The notes under the pieces are model-generated. The model had not been told where the DNA came from. It saw only the letters and a list, made by a program, of their open reading frames with translations, and made no database searches. From the NCBI RefSeq assembly GCF_000766145.1, contig NZ_JNFB01000035.1, positions 186,001 through 250,000 of the forward strand: a stretch of DNA of 64,000 bases. Direction: 5' to 3'. How positions within the stretch are numbered: position 1 is the first letter of the stretch; each line of letters begins with the position of its first letter. This document shows, one piece after another, positions 1-11,232 of this stretch. A program made the translations under genes and the position numbers. The stretch is from Paenilisteria newyorkensis. Its GTDB lineage: Bacteria; Bacillota; Bacilli; Lactobacillales; Listeriaceae.

Positions 1-1317
<1,317 letters not shown>

Positions 1318-1330
1318 CCTTCAAAACCCC

Positions 1331-2416
1331 TTACTTTACTAATTGTTGCAGCAACGCAATCACCGCTGCGTTTTCCGCTGCTTTTCCGATCGTTATCCGT
1401 ACCGCTGTTGGGAATCCAAGCGCCGAGCCAGAACGCACAATATAGCCATTCTTTTCTAAATAGCGAAACACATCGTTTGCCGGTTGCCCGATATCGACTA
1501 GGACAAAATTGCCTTGTGATGGGTACACGAAAACCGCTTCATTTTGCGCTGCGAAGGCTTCATATTGTTTTCGACCAGTCGCATTTTCCATACGACATTT
1601 CTCAATGAAATCCTGATCCGCCAGTGCAATCTGAGCTAATTTTTGCCCCATTGTCGTCGTGTTAAACGGTGGCCTCACGATGTTAATTTGGCTGATAATT
1701 TCGGCGTTCGCAATACCGTAACCAACGCGAGAACTAGCCAGACCGTAAATTTTACTAAATGTGCGCGTAATAATCAGATTCGAAAACTCATAAATCAGCG
1801 CTGTATGTGTCTCTGATTGCGGCTCTACGTATTCTATATACGCCTCATCTAGCACCACTAAAACGTCTTTTGGAACTTGACGCAAAAAGTGAATAATCGC
1901 ATCTAGCGCTATGTAATTTCCAGTCGGATTATTCGGATTGCAAATCCAAACGATACTCGTCGTTTCATCGATAGCCGCAAGCATTCCTGGCAAATCATGA
2001 TCACCATTTTTCGTTAACGCGATTTCTCGGACTTCCGCGCCTTCAATGCATGCGTTTTGACGATATTGCGGGAATGTTGGCGCGGCCATGACCGTGCTCG
2101 TCGAAGGAGACAACAGCGTGCGCGATAGTAACGCAATCAACTCATCGACGCCACTCGTGAAAATCAACTCGTCCTCTTTTACACCATGATACGCTGCGAG
2201 TTGCGTTCGTAAATCAGACGCCCAGCCATCCGGATAGATTTCCACACTCACATCCACGTGCTTCAAGTAATCCGCTACTTTTTCAGAAACGCCATGTGGA
2301 TTTTCATTCGAAGACAGTTTTGTAATTTCCGTCAGGCCTAGTTCCGCCATGACTTGCTCTTCCCGTTTTCCTGGTTTGTATGAATGTAAGCCGTTTAATG
2401 TTGTTTTCCATTTCAT
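1331..2416 (-). CDS. hisC: Histidinol-phosphate / aromatic aminotransferase
   Basis: PLP-dependent class I/II aminotransferase of 361 aa. The N-terminal region has SSNENP, then CNPNNPTG at residues 159-166, LDEAY at 189-193, and the PLP lysine in [14 protein letters not shown] (Lys222). In Bacillus-type organisms the same enzyme serves histidine synthesis (histidinol phosphate) and the last step of tyrosine and phenylalanine synthesis. Its place between aroH and tyrA, away from other his genes, supports the aromatic role. The start at 2416 follows a GGGGGT site. Substrate preference cannot be read from the sequence. Confidence 0.93.
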   Translation of the reverse strand: MKWKTTLNGLHSYKPGKREEQVMAELGLTEITKLSSNENPHGVSEKVADYLKHVDVSVEIYPDGWASDLRTQLAAYHGVKEDELIFTSGVDELIALLSRTLLSPSTSTVMAAPTFPQYRQNACIEGAEVREIALTKNGDHDLPGMLAAIDETTSIVWICNPNNPTGNYIALDAIIHFLRQVPKDVLVVLDEAYIEYVEPQSETHTALIYEFSNLIITRTFSKIYGLASSRVGYGIANAEIISQINIVRPPFNTTTMGQKLAQIALADQDFIEKCRMENATGRKQYEAFAAQNEAVFVYPSQGNFVLVDIGQPANDVFRYLEKNGYIVRSGSALGFPTAVRITIGKAAENAAVIALLQQLVK

Positions 2417-2428
2417 TCCTGTTACCCC

Positions 2429-2794
2429 CTACTTCGCCAAATCTGGTCGTAAAACCCGTGCACCTTCTAAATAAATATGAGCCACATCTTGTTGCCCGAC
2501 TTCGCCAACCTCCGCGTTCACCATTAAGCGAATACACATCGCCAGTGCCCCTGCTACTGGAATTTCCATCACACCCATAATTGGTACAAACTGAAATCCA
2601 GCTAATTCACGAATTGGTTTGGCAGGAAACGCCGCATCAATATCACCCGTTACCGATGTCAAAACAGACGATATCGCATCTGGTTTCAAATCATTTTCCG
2701 TCACGATTGCCTGAAATAACTCGATTGTTGCCTTGTAAATTGCTTCCGGCGTATTCTCCGTCACTGTTGTTGCCCCTCTAATACCTCTGATCAT
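2429..2794 (-). CDS. aroH: Chorismate mutase, AroH class
   Basis: Converts chorismate to prephenate, the branch point to tyrosine and phenylalanine. The 121-aa length and the start MIRGIRGATTVTENT are typical of the small trimeric AroH (Bacillus subtilis) fold rather than the AroQ helical fold. Arg6 or Arg3 near the N-terminus and Glu residues around 75-80 would form the active site by analogy. The gene begins four bases after the aroB stop, with its AGGAGG site inside the end of aroB, so the two are translationally coupled. It feeds prephenate to the downstream tyrA product. Confidence 0.93.
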   Translation of the reverse strand: MIRGIRGATTVTENTPEAIYKATIELFQAIVTENDLKPDAISSVLTSVTGDIDAAFPAKPIRELAGFQFVPIMGVMEIPVAGALAMCIRLMVNAEVGEVGQQDVAHIYLEGARVLRPDLAK

Positions 2795-2798
2795 TTCT

Positions 2799-3884
2799 CT
2801 ACGCCTCCTGACTCACTCTTCTAAATGTTGCCTCTATCACATCATCCGACACTTTTTGAATTTTCGGTTTGCCAATTTCTTCAAGCAATATCATTGTTAT
2901 TTCGTTAAATGTCGTCTTTTTATCATGCTTCATATTTTCTAGCAAAACAGCAAAATCAAGATTCGCCGGTAAGTGTACATCATATCCCAACGCCGCAAGC
3001 CATTTGAGCAGTCCCTCTTTATCAAAAGTCAGACCTAACAACTGCTCACTCATGTCCAGCGCGTAAACCATCCCGAACATAATCGACTCCCCATGAAGCC
3101 ATTTGCCAAATTCGCCGTACGCCTCAATCGCATGCCCCATCGTATGCCCAAAATTCAAATATGCGCGCACCCCTTGCTCCGTCTCATCCTGCGACACAAT
3201 CTCCGCTTTAATCTCGATACCGCGCGCAAGATAGTTCGTCAAATCCACGCGATACAAATCCATCGGCGTTTTGTACGTTGCCATCAATTCCACAAGCAAC
3301 GCCGGATCCTGAATCAACGCATGCTTCACCAGCTCCGCAAAACCAGAACGCATCTCCCGCTCCGAAAGCGTCCCCAGTAAAGACGTATCATAAATCACGG
3401 CCTCCGGTTGATAAAAATTCCCAACCATGTTTTTGCCTAGCGGATGATTAATCGCAACTTTCCCGCCAACCGCACTATCATGCGCCAAAACGGTCGTCGG
3501 AATTTGATAAAACGCAATGCCTCGCATATACGTCGCCGCAACGAAACCACCAAGGTCTCCAATCACGCCACCACCAAAAGCAAGCAAGACCGATTTGCGA
3601 TCCAGACCAATCTCAATCGCCTTCGTCATAGCATCCTCATACACCGCAAATGTCTTCGCTTCTTCACCAGCAGGCGTCACATAATACGAAACCTTTTCAA
3701 GTGGCGCCAACAATTCGTTCATTTTTGCCATATGAATTTCCGCGACATTCGCATCCGTCATCACAAACACCTGCGAAAAACGGCTCAGCTCTGCAACCAA
3801 GCTTTCCGCCTGCTCACGTAGCGCATTCTGACTGATATAGACCGGGTACACCTTATCCTTCGTCGTCACCGTGATTTCTGCCAT
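2799..3884 (-). CDS. aroB: 3-dehydroquinate synthase
   Basis: Second step of the shikimate pathway: cyclises DAHP to 3-dehydroquinate with NAD and a divalent metal. The protein (361 aa) has the nucleotide-binding stretch FGGGVIGDLGGFVAATYMRG and the metal-ligand region NFGHTMGHAIEAY, both diagnostic of AroB. The start at 3884 has an AAGGAG site that overlaps the end of aroC, two bases away, so the genes are tightly coupled. No unusual feature was seen. Confidence 0.96.
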   Translation of the reverse strand: MAEITVTTKDKVYPVYISQNALREQAESLVAELSRFSQVFVMTDANVAEIHMAKMNELLAPLEKVSYYVTPAGEEAKTFAVYEDAMTKAIEIGLDRKSVLLAFGGGVIGDLGGFVAATYMRGIAFYQIPTTVLAHDSAVGGKVAINHPLGKNMVGNFYQPEAVIYDTSLLGTLSEREMRSGFAELVKHALIQDPALLVELMATYKTPMDLYRVDLTNYLARGIEIKAEIVSQDETEQGVRAYLNFGHTMGHAIEAYGEFGKWLHGESIMFGMVYALDMSEQLLGLTFDKEGLLKWLAALGYDVHLPANLDFAVLLENMKHDKKTTFNEITMILLEEIGKPKIQKVSDDVIEATFRRVSQEA

Positions 3885-3886
3885 TT

Positions 3887-5053
3887 TTAAAACTCCTTCG
3901 TCATAGCGCGATGCTCTTCCACATGCGCCCGTAGTACGTCAAAACGATCGCTATCAAATTTCTCCAAAATCGCTTGCGCTACTTCCCATGCAACAACCGC
4001 TTCCGCGACAACACTCGCCGCAGGAACCGCACAACTATCAGAACGCTCCACACTCGCGTTAAATACTTCCTTCGAGTCAATATCCACACTTTGAAGAGGC
4101 TTGTATAACGTCGGAATCGGCTTCATAACACCGCGAACCACAATCGGCATCCCGTTCGTCATTCCACCTTCAAAACCACCAAGATTGTTCGTGCGTCGCG
4201 TATAACCATCTTCCTCCGACCATAAAATCTCATCCATGACCTCACTACCAGGTTTACGCGCCGCTTCAAAACCAACGCCAAACTCCGCGCCTTTAAACGC
4301 GTTAATGCTCACGATTGCCTGCGCAATTTTTGCATCGAGTTTGCGATCCCATTGCACATAACTTCCAAGCCCCGCAGGCACGCCGCCAACGACAACTTCG
4401 ACAATGCCGCCAATCGTATCGCCATTTTTCTTCGCTTCATCGATTTTCTGCTTCATCTCTTCCTCTTTTGCCGTATCCAAACAACGCACTGATGACGCCT
4501 CAGAAATCTCTTGAATCTCCTTGATTGAGTAATCACGCGTCAATTCCGCACGCACGCCGCCAATTTCGAGCACATGTCCAGCGACTTCGATACCAAGCTC
4601 AAGCAATAATTTCCGAGCAATCGCGCCAGCGGCCACACGCACCGTAGTTTCGCGAGCCGAAGAACGCTCCAATACATTACGCATATCACGATGTCCGTAT
4701 TTCATCCCACCAACCAAATCTGCATGACCTGGGCGTGGACGAGAAACTTTCCGCGACGCCTCTTTTTCCGCAGGTACCGGCTCAATACTCATCACCGTTT
4801 CCCATTTTTTCCAGTCTTTATTCTCCACAAAAATAGCAACAGGCGAGCCCATCGTTTTACCGTGACGAACACCTGCTGAAATTTGCGCACGATCCGTTTC
4901 AATACGCATCCGCGCCCCACGTCCATGTCCACCTTGACGTCGCTTCAAATCCCGATTAATATCCTCCGCCAAAAGTGGCATCCCCGCTGGCAATCCCTCA
5001 ATAATCGTCGTAAGTCCTGGGCCATGTGATTCTCCCGCTGTTAAATATCTCAT
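3887..5053 (-). CDS. aroC: Chorismate synthase
   Basis: Last step of the shikimate pathway, forming chorismate from EPSP with reduced FMN. The N-terminus [14 protein letters not shown] is the first family signature. [12 protein letters not shown] and the later region [19 protein letters not shown] are further signatures. The length of 388 aa is normal for Firmicutes, where the gene is also called aroF. It is the first gene of the minus-strand aromatic operon. The start has GAGAGGAAG upstream, and a promoter lies about 90 bases upstream. Confidence 0.96.
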   Translation of the reverse strand: MRYLTAGESHGPGLTTIIEGLPAGMPLLAEDINRDLKRRQGGHGRGARMRIETDRAQISAGVRHGKTMGSPVAIFVENKDWKKWETVMSIEPVPAEKEASRKVSRPRPGHADLVGGMKYGHRDMRNVLERSSARETTVRVAAGAIARKLLLELGIEVAGHVLEIGGVRAELTRDYSIKEIQEISEASSVRCLDTAKEEEMKQKIDEAKKNGDTIGGIVEVVVGGVPAGLGSYVQWDRKLDAKIAQAIVSINAFKGAEFGVGFEAARKPGSEVMDEILWSEEDGYTRRTNNLGGFEGGMTNGMPIVVRGVMKPIPTLYKPLQSVDIDSKEVFNASVERSDSCAVPAASVVAEAVVAWEVAQAILEKFDSDRFDVLRAHVEEHRAMTKEF

Positions 5054-5140
5054 TTTTCAACTTCCTCTCCATCTATTTAATCTTTCCTCTATTTCAAAAA
5101 TAAGCATCGTCATTTTAGCGCTTTAAAGTGTATGTGTAGT

Positions 5141-5169
5141 ATCATATCATAATTTGCCACCCACGTAAA
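5141..5169 (-). promoter_or_regulatory. Promoter of the aroC-aroB-aroH-hisC-tyrA-aroA operon
   Basis: On the minus strand there is a -35-like TTTACG (5164-5169), a 17-base spacer and an extended -10 TGaTATGAT (TATGAT at 5141-5146). No leader peptide or T-box-like element was recognised between it and aroC, so the control mechanism is not apparent. Confidence 0.6.
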
Positions 5170-5202
5170 CAGGAAAAGCGTCAAAACGCACGAAATACAC
5201 AA

Positions 5203-5290
5203 AAAGCGCTCCTATTTGGAAGACTTGCGAACTTCCGGCTCTTTCCGTACATTCCGGTTCACTCCAATCTCCAAATACAAACGCCTTCGC
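5203..5290. repeat. Family B palindromic cassette, compact copy (B3), just after ndk
   Basis: On the plus strand it begins AAGCGCTCCT and ends AATACAAACGCCTTCGC, matching the outer parts of the copy at 63660-63810. Stem arms at 5214-5232 (ATTTGGAAGACTTGCGAAC) and 5257-5276 (GTTCACTCCAATCTCCAAAT) pair imperfectly, and their sequence is unlike the arms of the other copies. The central ACTTCCGG...CCGG core is shared but shortened. It lies nine bases downstream of the ndk stop codon. Function unknown. Confidence 0.75.
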
Positions 5291-5298
5291 ATCATTAC

Positions 5299-5742
5299 CT
5301 ATAACCACACATCTATTGCTTTATCATACGACAGCAACTCTTCTGCTTTGAAAAACAAACCAATCTCGCGCACCGCACTTTCGACCGAATCCGAACCATG
5401 AATCACATTCCGATTCATATGTACCGCGAAATCCCCGCGAATCGTTCCCTGCTCAGCTTCAAGCGGATTCGTTTTGCCCATCATGAGGCGCGCAATCGCA
5501 ACTGCCTCGTCGCCTTCCCAAACCATCGCAAAAACTGGACCAGACGTAATAAATTGCAAGAGGTCTGGAAAGAATGGCTTACCGACATGTTCCGCGTAAT
5601 GTTGTGTTGCCAATTCTTCATCGATGCGCATCAACTTTGCACCAACTAATTTGAGTCCTTTTTTCTCCAAGCGCGCCACGACTTCACCAATCAAGCCACG
5701 CTCGACACCATCCGGTTTTACCATCAAATACGTTCTCTCCAT
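5299..5742 (-). CDS. ndk: Nucleoside diphosphate kinase
   Basis: Transfers the terminal phosphate from ATP to other NDPs through a phosphohistidine. The 147-aa protein shows the N-terminal [16 protein letters not shown] and the active-site motif [12 protein letters not shown] with the catalytic His at residue 115. Length is typical. It follows hepT by 11 bases on the same strand and is probably in the hepS-menG-hepT-ndk transcript. A family B palindrome sits just after its stop codon. No other terminator was seen there. Confidence 0.96.
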   Translation of the reverse strand: MERTYLMVKPDGVERGLIGEVVARLEKKGLKLVGAKLMRIDEELATQHYAEHVGKPFFPDLLQFITSGPVFAMVWEGDEAVAIARLMMGKTNPLEAEQGTIRGDFAVHMNRNVIHGSDSVESAVREIGLFFKAEELLSYDKAIDVWL

Positions 5743-5753
5743 CTTCCTACCTC

Positions 5754-6719
5754 CTAGTATTTTCTCTTATCCAAAAATTGCACAATCTGCTTCAACGGTT
5801 TCAGTTCCTTCGACGGCGGAAACTCCTCTAAAATCGCAATCGCCTTTTGCAAATAGCTCTCCGCGACCGCTTCTGATTTCTTAATCGCTCCGGATGCCTT
5901 GATTTCCGCAATAAACGCTTGCATCTCATCCTTTGTCGTCTGCTCCGTAATCCCGCGCAACTTCACCCGAAAAGCCTCGTCCTCCATTGCAAAAAATACT
6001 GGCAACGTAATATTCCCTTGTCTTAAATCGTCCCCAGCTGGCTTACCAAGTGACTTCTCTGATCCAGTAAAATCAAGAACGTCATCCGTAATTTGGAACG
6101 ACATCCCGACATAATACCCAAACAAAAACAGTTTTCGATGCATTTTCGGATCCAGTTGTGCTACAATTCCACCCAGCTGGCAACTCGCCGCAATCAAAAG
6201 CGCTGTCTTTCGCTTAATCCGGCGCAAATACGTCCGCACATTTTGATTGAAATTATATTTGGCGCGCAATTGTTCAATCTCACCAACAGCGAGCTCCACA
6301 GTCACATTCGAAAGCACTTGATGCGCCTCTGGATTCAGGATTTTTGTCATATATTCCAGTGACTTCGCAAACAAGAAATCTCCTGTATACATCGCAACAT
6401 GGTTTCCCCACTTCGATTTGATTGTTGGTCGGCCGCGCCTCACATCCGCATCATCCACAACATCATCATGCACGATCGAGGCCATATGTATTAACTCTAC
6501 TGCCACCGCCGCCTGCTCTACCTGATTCCATTCAAACTGACCAAGTCTCGCTGTGAGGCACACAAAAATCGGTCTAATCCGTTTTCCGCCAGCATCTAGA
6601 AGTTGTAAAGCCGCCTCCTCAATCAAAGGGGCCTGTTCGGATGCAACAGCTCTGCGCAATTCCTCTTCGATCGCTGCAACATCCGCCTGAATATTAGAAT
6701 ATAGAAAATTAAGTTTCAT
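5754..6719 (-). CDS. hepT: Heptaprenyl diphosphate synthase component II
   Basis: Catalytic subunit of the two-part synthase that makes the C35 side chain of menaquinone-7. The first aspartate-rich motif is [15 protein letters not shown] and the second is [10 protein letters not shown], with GGKRIRP near residues 49-55, all typical of trans-polyprenyl synthases. The ATG at 6719 is preferred because AGGTGG lies five bases upstream; an in-frame GTG at 6728 is less likely. The ribosome site overlaps the menG stop. Component I (hepS) and menG lie directly upstream, so the operon makes the menaquinone tail and performs the final methylation. Confidence 0.95.
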   Translation of the reverse strand: MKLNFLYSNIQADVAAIEEELRRAVASEQAPLIEEAALQLLDAGGKRIRPIFVCLTARLGQFEWNQVEQAAVAVELIHMASIVHDDVVDDADVRRGRPTIKSKWGNHVAMYTGDFLFAKSLEYMTKILNPEAHQVLSNVTVELAVGEIEQLRAKYNFNQNVRTYLRRIKRKTALLIAASCQLGGIVAQLDPKMHRKLFLFGYYVGMSFQITDDVLDFTGSEKSLGKPAGDDLRQGNITLPVFFAMEDEAFRVKLRGITEQTTKDEMQAFIAEIKASGAIKKSEAVAESYLQKAIAILEEFPPSKELKPLKQIVQFLDKRKY

Positions 6720-6728
6720 CTGCCCCAC

Positions 6729-7448
6729 CTATTGTTCTTTCTTTTTGTACCCAAAATGCGTCGCGCTTGCCCCACCACTATGCGGAACGTAACGGACATG
6801 ATCGAATCCAGCGTCTTGGAACATATCAGCTAATTTTTTCATACCAGGGAAACTTCGTGTTGATTCTTCCAACCACGCATATTCCTCATAGCTTTTCGCA
6901 AACAATTTACCCATCAAAGGCATCATATGGCGGAAATAAAAGAAGAATAACTGATTGTAACCTGGAATCGTCGGCGTTGATGTATCCAAACAGGTCAACA
7001 AGCCACCTGGTTTCAACACCCGATACATTTCACGCAAAACCGTCATATAATCCGGCACGTTACGCAAACCAAAACCAATCGTCACGTAGTCAAACGAATC
7101 ATCCGCAAACGGCAATTCCATCGCATTCCCGTGCATTAGCGTAATATTAGAATACGGCGAGTCCAGTACTTTTTCTTGACCGACCGCCAACATATTCTCA
7201 CTAAAATCCAGACCAATAACCGAACCTTCCACACCTACCGCTTCCGCCATCGCAAGCGTCCAATCCGCCGTCCCACAACAAACATCAAGCGCTGAGGAAC
7301 CAGCCTTCACGCGCATAAAATCCATCGTTGTTTGACGCCATTTCGCATGTAAATGAAAACTAATCAAGCTATTCATTCGGTCATAGCTAGGAGAAATTTT
7401 TTCGAACACATTATGAACTTTCTCTTCTTTCGTCTCTATCATACCCAT
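6729..7448 (-). CDS. menG: Demethylmenaquinone methyltransferase
   Basis: SAM-dependent methyltransferase (UbiE/MenG family) that makes menaquinone from its demethyl precursor. SAM motif I is [17 protein letters not shown], followed by GLDFSENML and the family motif GFGLRNVPD. The C-terminal region [12 protein letters not shown] is typical. Three ATGs (7451, 7448, 7442) lie close together. The one at 7448 has the best spacing to GAGGAG, while 7442 would give the 237-aa length I remember for the Listeria protein. Sits between hepS and hepT, as in Bacillus. Confidence 0.95.
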   Translation of the reverse strand: MGMIETKEEKVHNVFEKISPSYDRMNSLISFHLHAKWRQTTMDFMRVKAGSSALDVCCGTADWTLAMAEAVGVEGSVIGLDFSENMLAVGQEKVLDSPYSNITLMHGNAMELPFADDSFDYVTIGFGLRNVPDYMTVLREMYRVLKPGGLLTCLDTSTPTIPGYNQLFFFYFRHMMPLMGKLFAKSYEEYAWLEESTRSFPGMKKLADMFQDAGFDHVRYVPHSGGASATHFGYKKKEQ

Positions 7449-7458
7449 CATTTCTCCT

Positions 7459-8223
7459 CTATTGTCCGAGTAGCTCTTGCAAACGTTTCTCTGTCATGTC
7501 AGAAATAACTAACCCGTCTATATTTGCCTTGATTTCAGCCTTCAATGTCACAATCAAATCCTCTAACCACATTGCAAAATCAGCCTGTGCATTTAACGCC
7601 ATATAGCCGTGTTCATAGGCCGCCTCAAACAGCGAGCTCCCAGTCACCAACCAATTTTTGCGTTCTTTCAAAAGGTATGTTAACAGAATCGCGCGTGCTC
7701 CAACAAACGTAAAAGTCTCATCGCACTCGAAATAAGTCGCAAACTTAGAAAAAATGGCCGCTTTTGACATCACTAAATGCGCTAAATAATCCTCATCACC
7801 AGTAATATGCAGCTGATAAAGGTTGACCTTCGCCTCATTCGTCTCCTGAACACCACGCTGTAAAGCCGCCAGCAAGTCAATCATGCCAAAATCAGCCAAC
7901 GCCCGATAATACAGGCTACTATAGAAATCCCCAGCAAGCACCGTTAACTGCCGTTCTTGCCACGTCTTTTGCCTCACATCACTCGGCTCATCAATCCCAT
8001 CATGCGTATCATGAGCTAAAATCACATATAGCGTCGCACCAATCACTTGCTGAGCCACACTATCCTCTAAATCAGTCCCTCTAATCGCCTCATGTAGCCA
8101 CAACATCTGATCCTTGTCCATTTTTGGCCCATCAAAATTGTCACCCAAAAACCGATAAGCTGTCTGATCTAAAACAAGTGCCTCTACCTGCTTCAACTGC
8201 GCTACGCCACCTTGATAACTCAT
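7459..8223 (-). CDS. hepS: Heptaprenyl diphosphate synthase component I
   Basis: Non-catalytic partner of HepT in menaquinone side-chain synthesis. The 254-aa protein has no Asp-rich catalytic motif. Residues such as [16 protein letters not shown] and [16 protein letters not shown] resemble the HEPPP synthase subunit 1 family. Its position directly before menG and hepT is the strongest evidence. Sequence conservation of this family is low, so the call leans on context. It starts with ATG preceded by GAAGGGG and is the first gene of the menaquinone group. Confidence 0.85.
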   Translation of the reverse strand: MSYQGGVAQLKQVEALVLDQTAYRFLGDNFDGPKMDKDQMLWLHEAIRGTDLEDSVAQQVIGATLYVILAHDTHDGIDEPSDVRQKTWQERQLTVLAGDFYSSLYYRALADFGMIDLLAALQRGVQETNEAKVNLYQLHITGDEDYLAHLVMSKAAIFSKFATYFECDETFTFVGARAILLTYLLKERKNWLVTGSSLFEAAYEHGYMALNAQADFAMWLEDLIVTLKAEIKANIDGLVISDMTEKRLQELLGQ

Positions 8224-8311
8224 TTACAAAATCCCCTTCAAATCTCGTTTATCCTGTACCTTAAATTATACCATAACTCCTTCAAAAATCGCTATCAGCT
8301 TGGTTAGCCGT

Positions 8312-8878
8312 TTAATTCTTAATGAGCGCCATAACCTCACTACGCAGCTTATCATCGTTTCTAAAAGCCCCACGAACAGCGCTTGTAACCGTTCTAGCAC
8401 CTGGTTTATTGACACCACGGATAGTCATACACATGTGCTCCGCCTCTAAAATAACCATAACACCAAGCGGTTTTAATTTATCCATCATAATTTCTGCTAC
8501 CGTTGTCGTAATACGCTCCTGCAATTGCGGCCGTTTACTCACATCATCCACCACACGCGCAAGCTTACTAAGCCCAGCCACTCGACCATTTTGCGGCAAG
8601 TAAGCCACATGCGCCACACCAAAAAACGGTACTAAGTGATGCTCACACATCGATGAAAACCGAATATCTTTCACTAAAACAAGTTCCTCATGCTGCTCCT
8701 CAAAAACCGTATTAAAATGAACGGAAGGATCCTTTTGCAATCCAGAAAAAACTTCTTCATACATTCTTGCAACACGCATTGGCGTATCAAGTAATCCCTC
8801 ACGTTCCGGATTCTCTCCAACCGCCTCTAAAATAACTTTGACTGCATCCGCAATCTTTTGTTTATCTATTTGCTCCAT
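8312..8878 (-). CDS. folE: GTP cyclohydrolase I
   Basis: First step of folate synthesis: GTP to dihydroneopterin triphosphate. The 188-aa protein has the zinc and active-site motif [19 protein letters not shown] (Cys78, His80, His81) and a second cysteine in [21 protein letters not shown] and the C-terminal region are standard. It lies 88 bases upstream of hepS on the same strand. No dedicated terminator was found between them, so read-through into the menaquinone genes is possible. Confidence 0.96.
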   Translation of the reverse strand: MEQIDKQKIADAVKVILEAVGENPEREGLLDTPMRVARMYEEVFSGLQKDPSVHFNTVFEEQHEELVLVKDIRFSSMCEHHLVPFFGVAHVAYLPQNGRVAGLSKLARVVDDVSKRPQLQERITTTVAEIMMDKLKPLGVMVILEAEHMCMTIRGVNKPGARTVTSAVRGAFRNDDKLRSEVMALIKN

Positions 8879-8975
8879 AATAATCCCCTTTATAACCAGT
8901 CTTTATCTACCTCGTTATTTTAACATAGCAAGCAAACCAGGTAAACGTTAATCACTCATAGTCTTGTTGCGACAA

Positions 8976-9060
8976 CAGATAAACCGGCGACAAGCGCTTG
9001 CAATCAGCAAATGTAGTAGACTTCCGGTTCCTACATACAAAGGCATGTTCCACTTTGTTA
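8976..9060. repeat. Family B palindromic cassette, truncated copy (B4)
   Basis: Plus-strand AAACCGGCGACAAGCGCTTG matches the outer end of the copy near 63680, and GACTTCCGGTTC with ACATAC...GCATGT matches its core. The opposite arm, complementary to ATCAGCAAATGTAGTAG, is not found downstream, so half of the palindrome has been lost. It lies in the 376-base gap between hup and folE, beyond the hup terminator. I see no gene in the rest of that gap. Confidence 0.65.
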
Positions 9061-9198
9061 TGGTTCTTTGAAGGGAAGCCAATTAGAACCTAAATAGGCA
9101 AAAGAATGCATTGAATTTGCCATCCTCGTTCCGCCAAAATCGGGAAATACAAACACCATTGCTCGTTTTTTTGTGAACTAGTAAACTTGAATTTTAGC

Positions 9199-9236
9199 AA
9201 CAAAAAAAGGAATTCCGAGGAACTCCTTTTTTTGTG
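9199..9236 (-). terminator. hup terminator
   Basis: Read on the minus strand, an A-run plus GGAGTTCC pairs with GGAATTCC followed by seven T. This is a classic Rho-independent terminator about 20 bases after the hup stop codon. Confidence 0.85.
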
Positions 9237-9254
9237 CTTAAAAAGTGTATGTAG

Positions 9255-9530
9255 TTATTTAACAGCTTCTTTAAGCGCCTTACCTGGTTTGAATGCTGGA
9301 ACTTTGCTTGCAGGAATGTCAATCTCTTCCTTCGTACGTGGATTGCGTCCTTTACGGGCAGCACGTTCACGAACTTCAAAGTTACCAAATCCGATTAATT
9401 GAACTTTTTCACCTTTAGATAAAGAAGTTTGGATAGTTTCAAAAACAGCTTCTACAGCTTTAGCAGCGTCTTTTTTAGAAAGATCTGCAAGTTCTGCTAC
9501 GCTATTTACTAAATCAGTTTTGTTTGCCAT
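9255..9530 (-). CDS. hup: HU family DNA-binding protein
   Basis: Small (91 aa) histone-like protein that bends DNA and compacts the nucleoid. The start [20 protein letters not shown] and the region [20 protein letters not shown] with the beta-arm proline ([13 protein letters not shown]) are diagnostic of HU. It has a strong AGGAGGTG ribosome site, its own consensus promoter about 160 bases upstream and its own terminator, consistent with high-level single-gene expression. Confidence 0.97.
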   Translation of the reverse strand: MANKTDLVNSVAELADLSKKDAAKAVEAVFETIQTSLSKGEKVQLIGFGNFEVRERAARKGRNPRTKEEIDIPASKVPAFKPGKALKEAVK

Positions 9531-9687
9531 TGTTTTTTCACCTCCTTAAGAGAATAATACCAAATGAGCAGGTCTTCCTTAACACTTGTATTATCCATTT
9601 TCCAAAATAAGCTAAACTTCTATGGAAATTCTAAGAAGAATTTCGGCTGGAATGGCGTTTTATCGCCGTTTCAGTGATTCTGATAAA

Positions 9688-9716
9688 AGATTATCACATT
9701 ATCCTTACAACTGCAA
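9688..9716 (-). promoter_or_regulatory. hup promoter
   Basis: Minus-strand TTGCAG (9711-9716), a 17-base spacer and TAATCT (9688-9693). It predicts a 5' leader of about 150 bases containing a small GGCGATAAAACGCC hairpin. Confidence 0.75.
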
Positions 9717-9745
9717 GGATTTAGAAGCGAAAAGCTTTATTTTTT

Positions 9746-9833
9746 ACAAAAAAGTCTCTCCATCATTCTCCTAGTCCTAGTTCTGGAAACGTGATTGTAT
9801 CAAGCTGTTAAGCATAATACTAACGCGAGAGAC
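9746..9833 (-). ncRNA. Possible small transcript or long-loop terminator between the phosphatase and hup
   Basis: On the minus strand GTCTCTC (9827-9833) and GAGAGAC (9754-9760) are complementary across a 66-base loop, and the second arm is followed by six or more T. A TATTAT box lies at 9836-9841, just upstream, but is too close to give a transcript containing the whole first arm. This may be a terminator-like remnant or a small RNA; evidence is weak. Confidence 0.25.
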
Positions 9834-9883
9834 CTATAATAGCAAGTAAAAACACACCAAATAAGAAAAATAGTTCAAATTCC

Positions 9884-9913
9884 TTAAAAAACGAGCGAAA
9901 ATCGGCGCTTTTG
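9884..9913 (-). terminator. Possible terminator of the tyrosine-phosphatase-like gene
   Basis: Minus-strand AGCG...CGCT hairpin with flanking A and T runs ending in TTTTTT, about 30 bases after the stop codon. The stem is short. Confidence 0.45.
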
Positions 9914-9940
9914 CCTGACAACTCTAGGTTTCAACTACTA

Positions 9941-10927
9941 TTATCCTTCTAACATCATAGACTGGAATTTTGCCTTTTTGGAAGCGCTAATCCCAATTCC
10001 TTTTTCTAAATAAGCATCTACTGAACCATATTCTTTTCGCATCTCATCAAATGCAATTTCTAAATAGGCGGGTTTTGCTTCTGCCATTGGTCGGAAATTC
10101 TCTAGTTCTATTTTTTTGGTACTCCCAGAGAAAGCCTCCACCAAACCTTGCATCTCACCTAAAATGGCATCCGCATATTGGTTCGTAAGCTCGTAATCCG
10201 CTAAAATCGTCTTTTCTGGTACATCCAGCAACTTCAGTAAAAGTGCGCCTAAAACGCCTGTGCGGTCCTTTCCAGCTGTGCAATGGAATAGAAACGGCAA
10301 ATCCGCTTGATCGATAACATATTCCAAAATTTCGCGAAAACCATCTTTAGACTGCACGAAAACGCGATAGCTTTCTCCCATCAACGGTTCATAAACACGA
10401 TGATCCTCTGGAATATCCATTTTTTGCGTTTCGCTCGACTCATTTTTAGCCGTTCCAATCGGAATATGACGGTTCGCAATGCCTGGAATAGACGGGGATG
10501 GTTTCGCCGTAATCTCGGACGTACTACGCAGATCGCAAATCCACTTTATTCCCATCGTTTCGAGCGTCTTTTCATCCTTAGCCGTTAAATTCGTGAGGAG
10601 CGAAGAACGGTATAATTGCCCCCATTTCACTGTTTTTCCAGCTGTATTCACGTAGCCACCTAAATCTCGGAAATTGAAACAACCCTCTAGTGGAATAATT
10701 CGCTCCCCGATGACTTCCGTTGCACCATCTGGTTTTTGAATTGTGAAAAAGACTGGTAAATCCTCTGTTAAAAGTAGCAGATGTGTCTCTTGGTCGGTGA
10801 CTAATAATTGTTTTTTGGAAGCGCTAGGCTCTGCTGTATGGCCCTGAAAAATCGTTGAACCGACTGGAATATCGCCTGGTGACCACGTAAGCGACAATTG
10901 CGTTCCTGTTCTTTGGACTTGTATCAT
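9941..10927 (-). CDS. Tyrosine/serine protein phosphatase family protein
   Basis: Resembles the bacterial Y_phosphatase3 / LipA-like family. The P-loop HCTAGKDRT at residues 215-223 (nucleophile Cys216, Arg222) and the upstream motif FNFRDLGGY (85-92) are the family signatures. The HC-x-x-G-K-D-R form is typical of enzymes that may act on phosphotyrosine, phosphoserine or phosphoinositides. No signal peptide is seen, so the protein is expected in the cytoplasm. From memory, L. monocytogenes carries a homologue (Lmo1935) at this place beside gpsA. Substrate is unknown. The start at 10927 has GGAGGG upstream. Confidence 0.85.
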   Translation of the reverse strand: MIQVQRTGTQLSLTWSPGDIPVGSTIFQGHTAEPSASKKQLLVTDQETHLLLLTEDLPVFFTIQKPDGATEVIGERIIPLEGCFNFRDLGGYVNTAGKTVKWGQLYRSSLLTNLTAKDEKTLETMGIKWICDLRSTSEITAKPSPSIPGIANRHIPIGTAKNESSETQKMDIPEDHRVYEPLMGESYRVFVQSKDGFREILEYVIDQADLPFLFHCTAGKDRTGVLGALLLKLLDVPEKTILADYELTNQYADAILGEMQGLVEAFSGSTKKIELENFRPMAEAKPAYLEIAFDEMRKEYGSVDAYLEKGIGISASKKAKFQSMMLEG

Positions 10928-10970
10928 TGTTATCCCTCCGAATTTGTATAGATTTTAACTCTATAGTAAC

Positions 10971-11006
10971 ATAAAACCTCCTACAAACGAATCTGCAGGA
11001 GGTTTT
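10971..11006. terminator. Hairpin with terminator character after gpsA and the A1 repeat
   Basis: AAAACCTCCT and AGGAGGTTTT flank a short loop. It could end minus-strand transcripts coming from gpsA, but the T-run is only four bases and it also lies upstream of the phosphatase gene. Confidence 0.4.
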
Positions 11007-11196
11007 CAGCGTGTCGACAAACACTCATTGTTGGGGTTGTCCGAAGTAGAACGAGTTACAACTTCAATATGCAGGAGAACGAAGTGAGCCTGTAACCCTT
11101 GTTCGTTAAAAGCTCCGTTCCAGTGCTCTCGTACCTAAGTACGCTCCGCGCTGGTACTCGCTTTTGCCTAGAAACTAAGCATTGGTCGACACGCTA
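11007..11196. repeat. Family A palindromic cassette with insert (A1)
   Basis: Ends AGCGTGTCGAC and GTCGACACGCT are inverted. On the minus strand it reads CTTAGTTTCTAGGCAAAAGC, a GTAC-type core hairpin, then GAGCTTTTAACGA. An extra segment of about 65 bases (near 11035-11100) sits between TTTTAACGA and the outer arm; it resembles the module at 31590-31665. The cassette begins 36 bases after the gpsA stop codon. Function unknown. Confidence 0.8.
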
Positions 11197-11232
11197 AAGT
11201 TTGGAGAAATATCGTATAAAGCAGTTTCTTCA

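Noticed and set aside
5054-5298. T-box or tryptophan/tyrosine attenuator before aroC
   Set aside because: No T-box sequence, leader peptide or competing hairpins were found; only a promoter and the B3 repeat are visible.
11007-11196. Repeats considered as a CRISPR array
   Set aside because: Copies are single, dispersed, palindromic over 100 bases or more and lack spacers; no cas genes are present.
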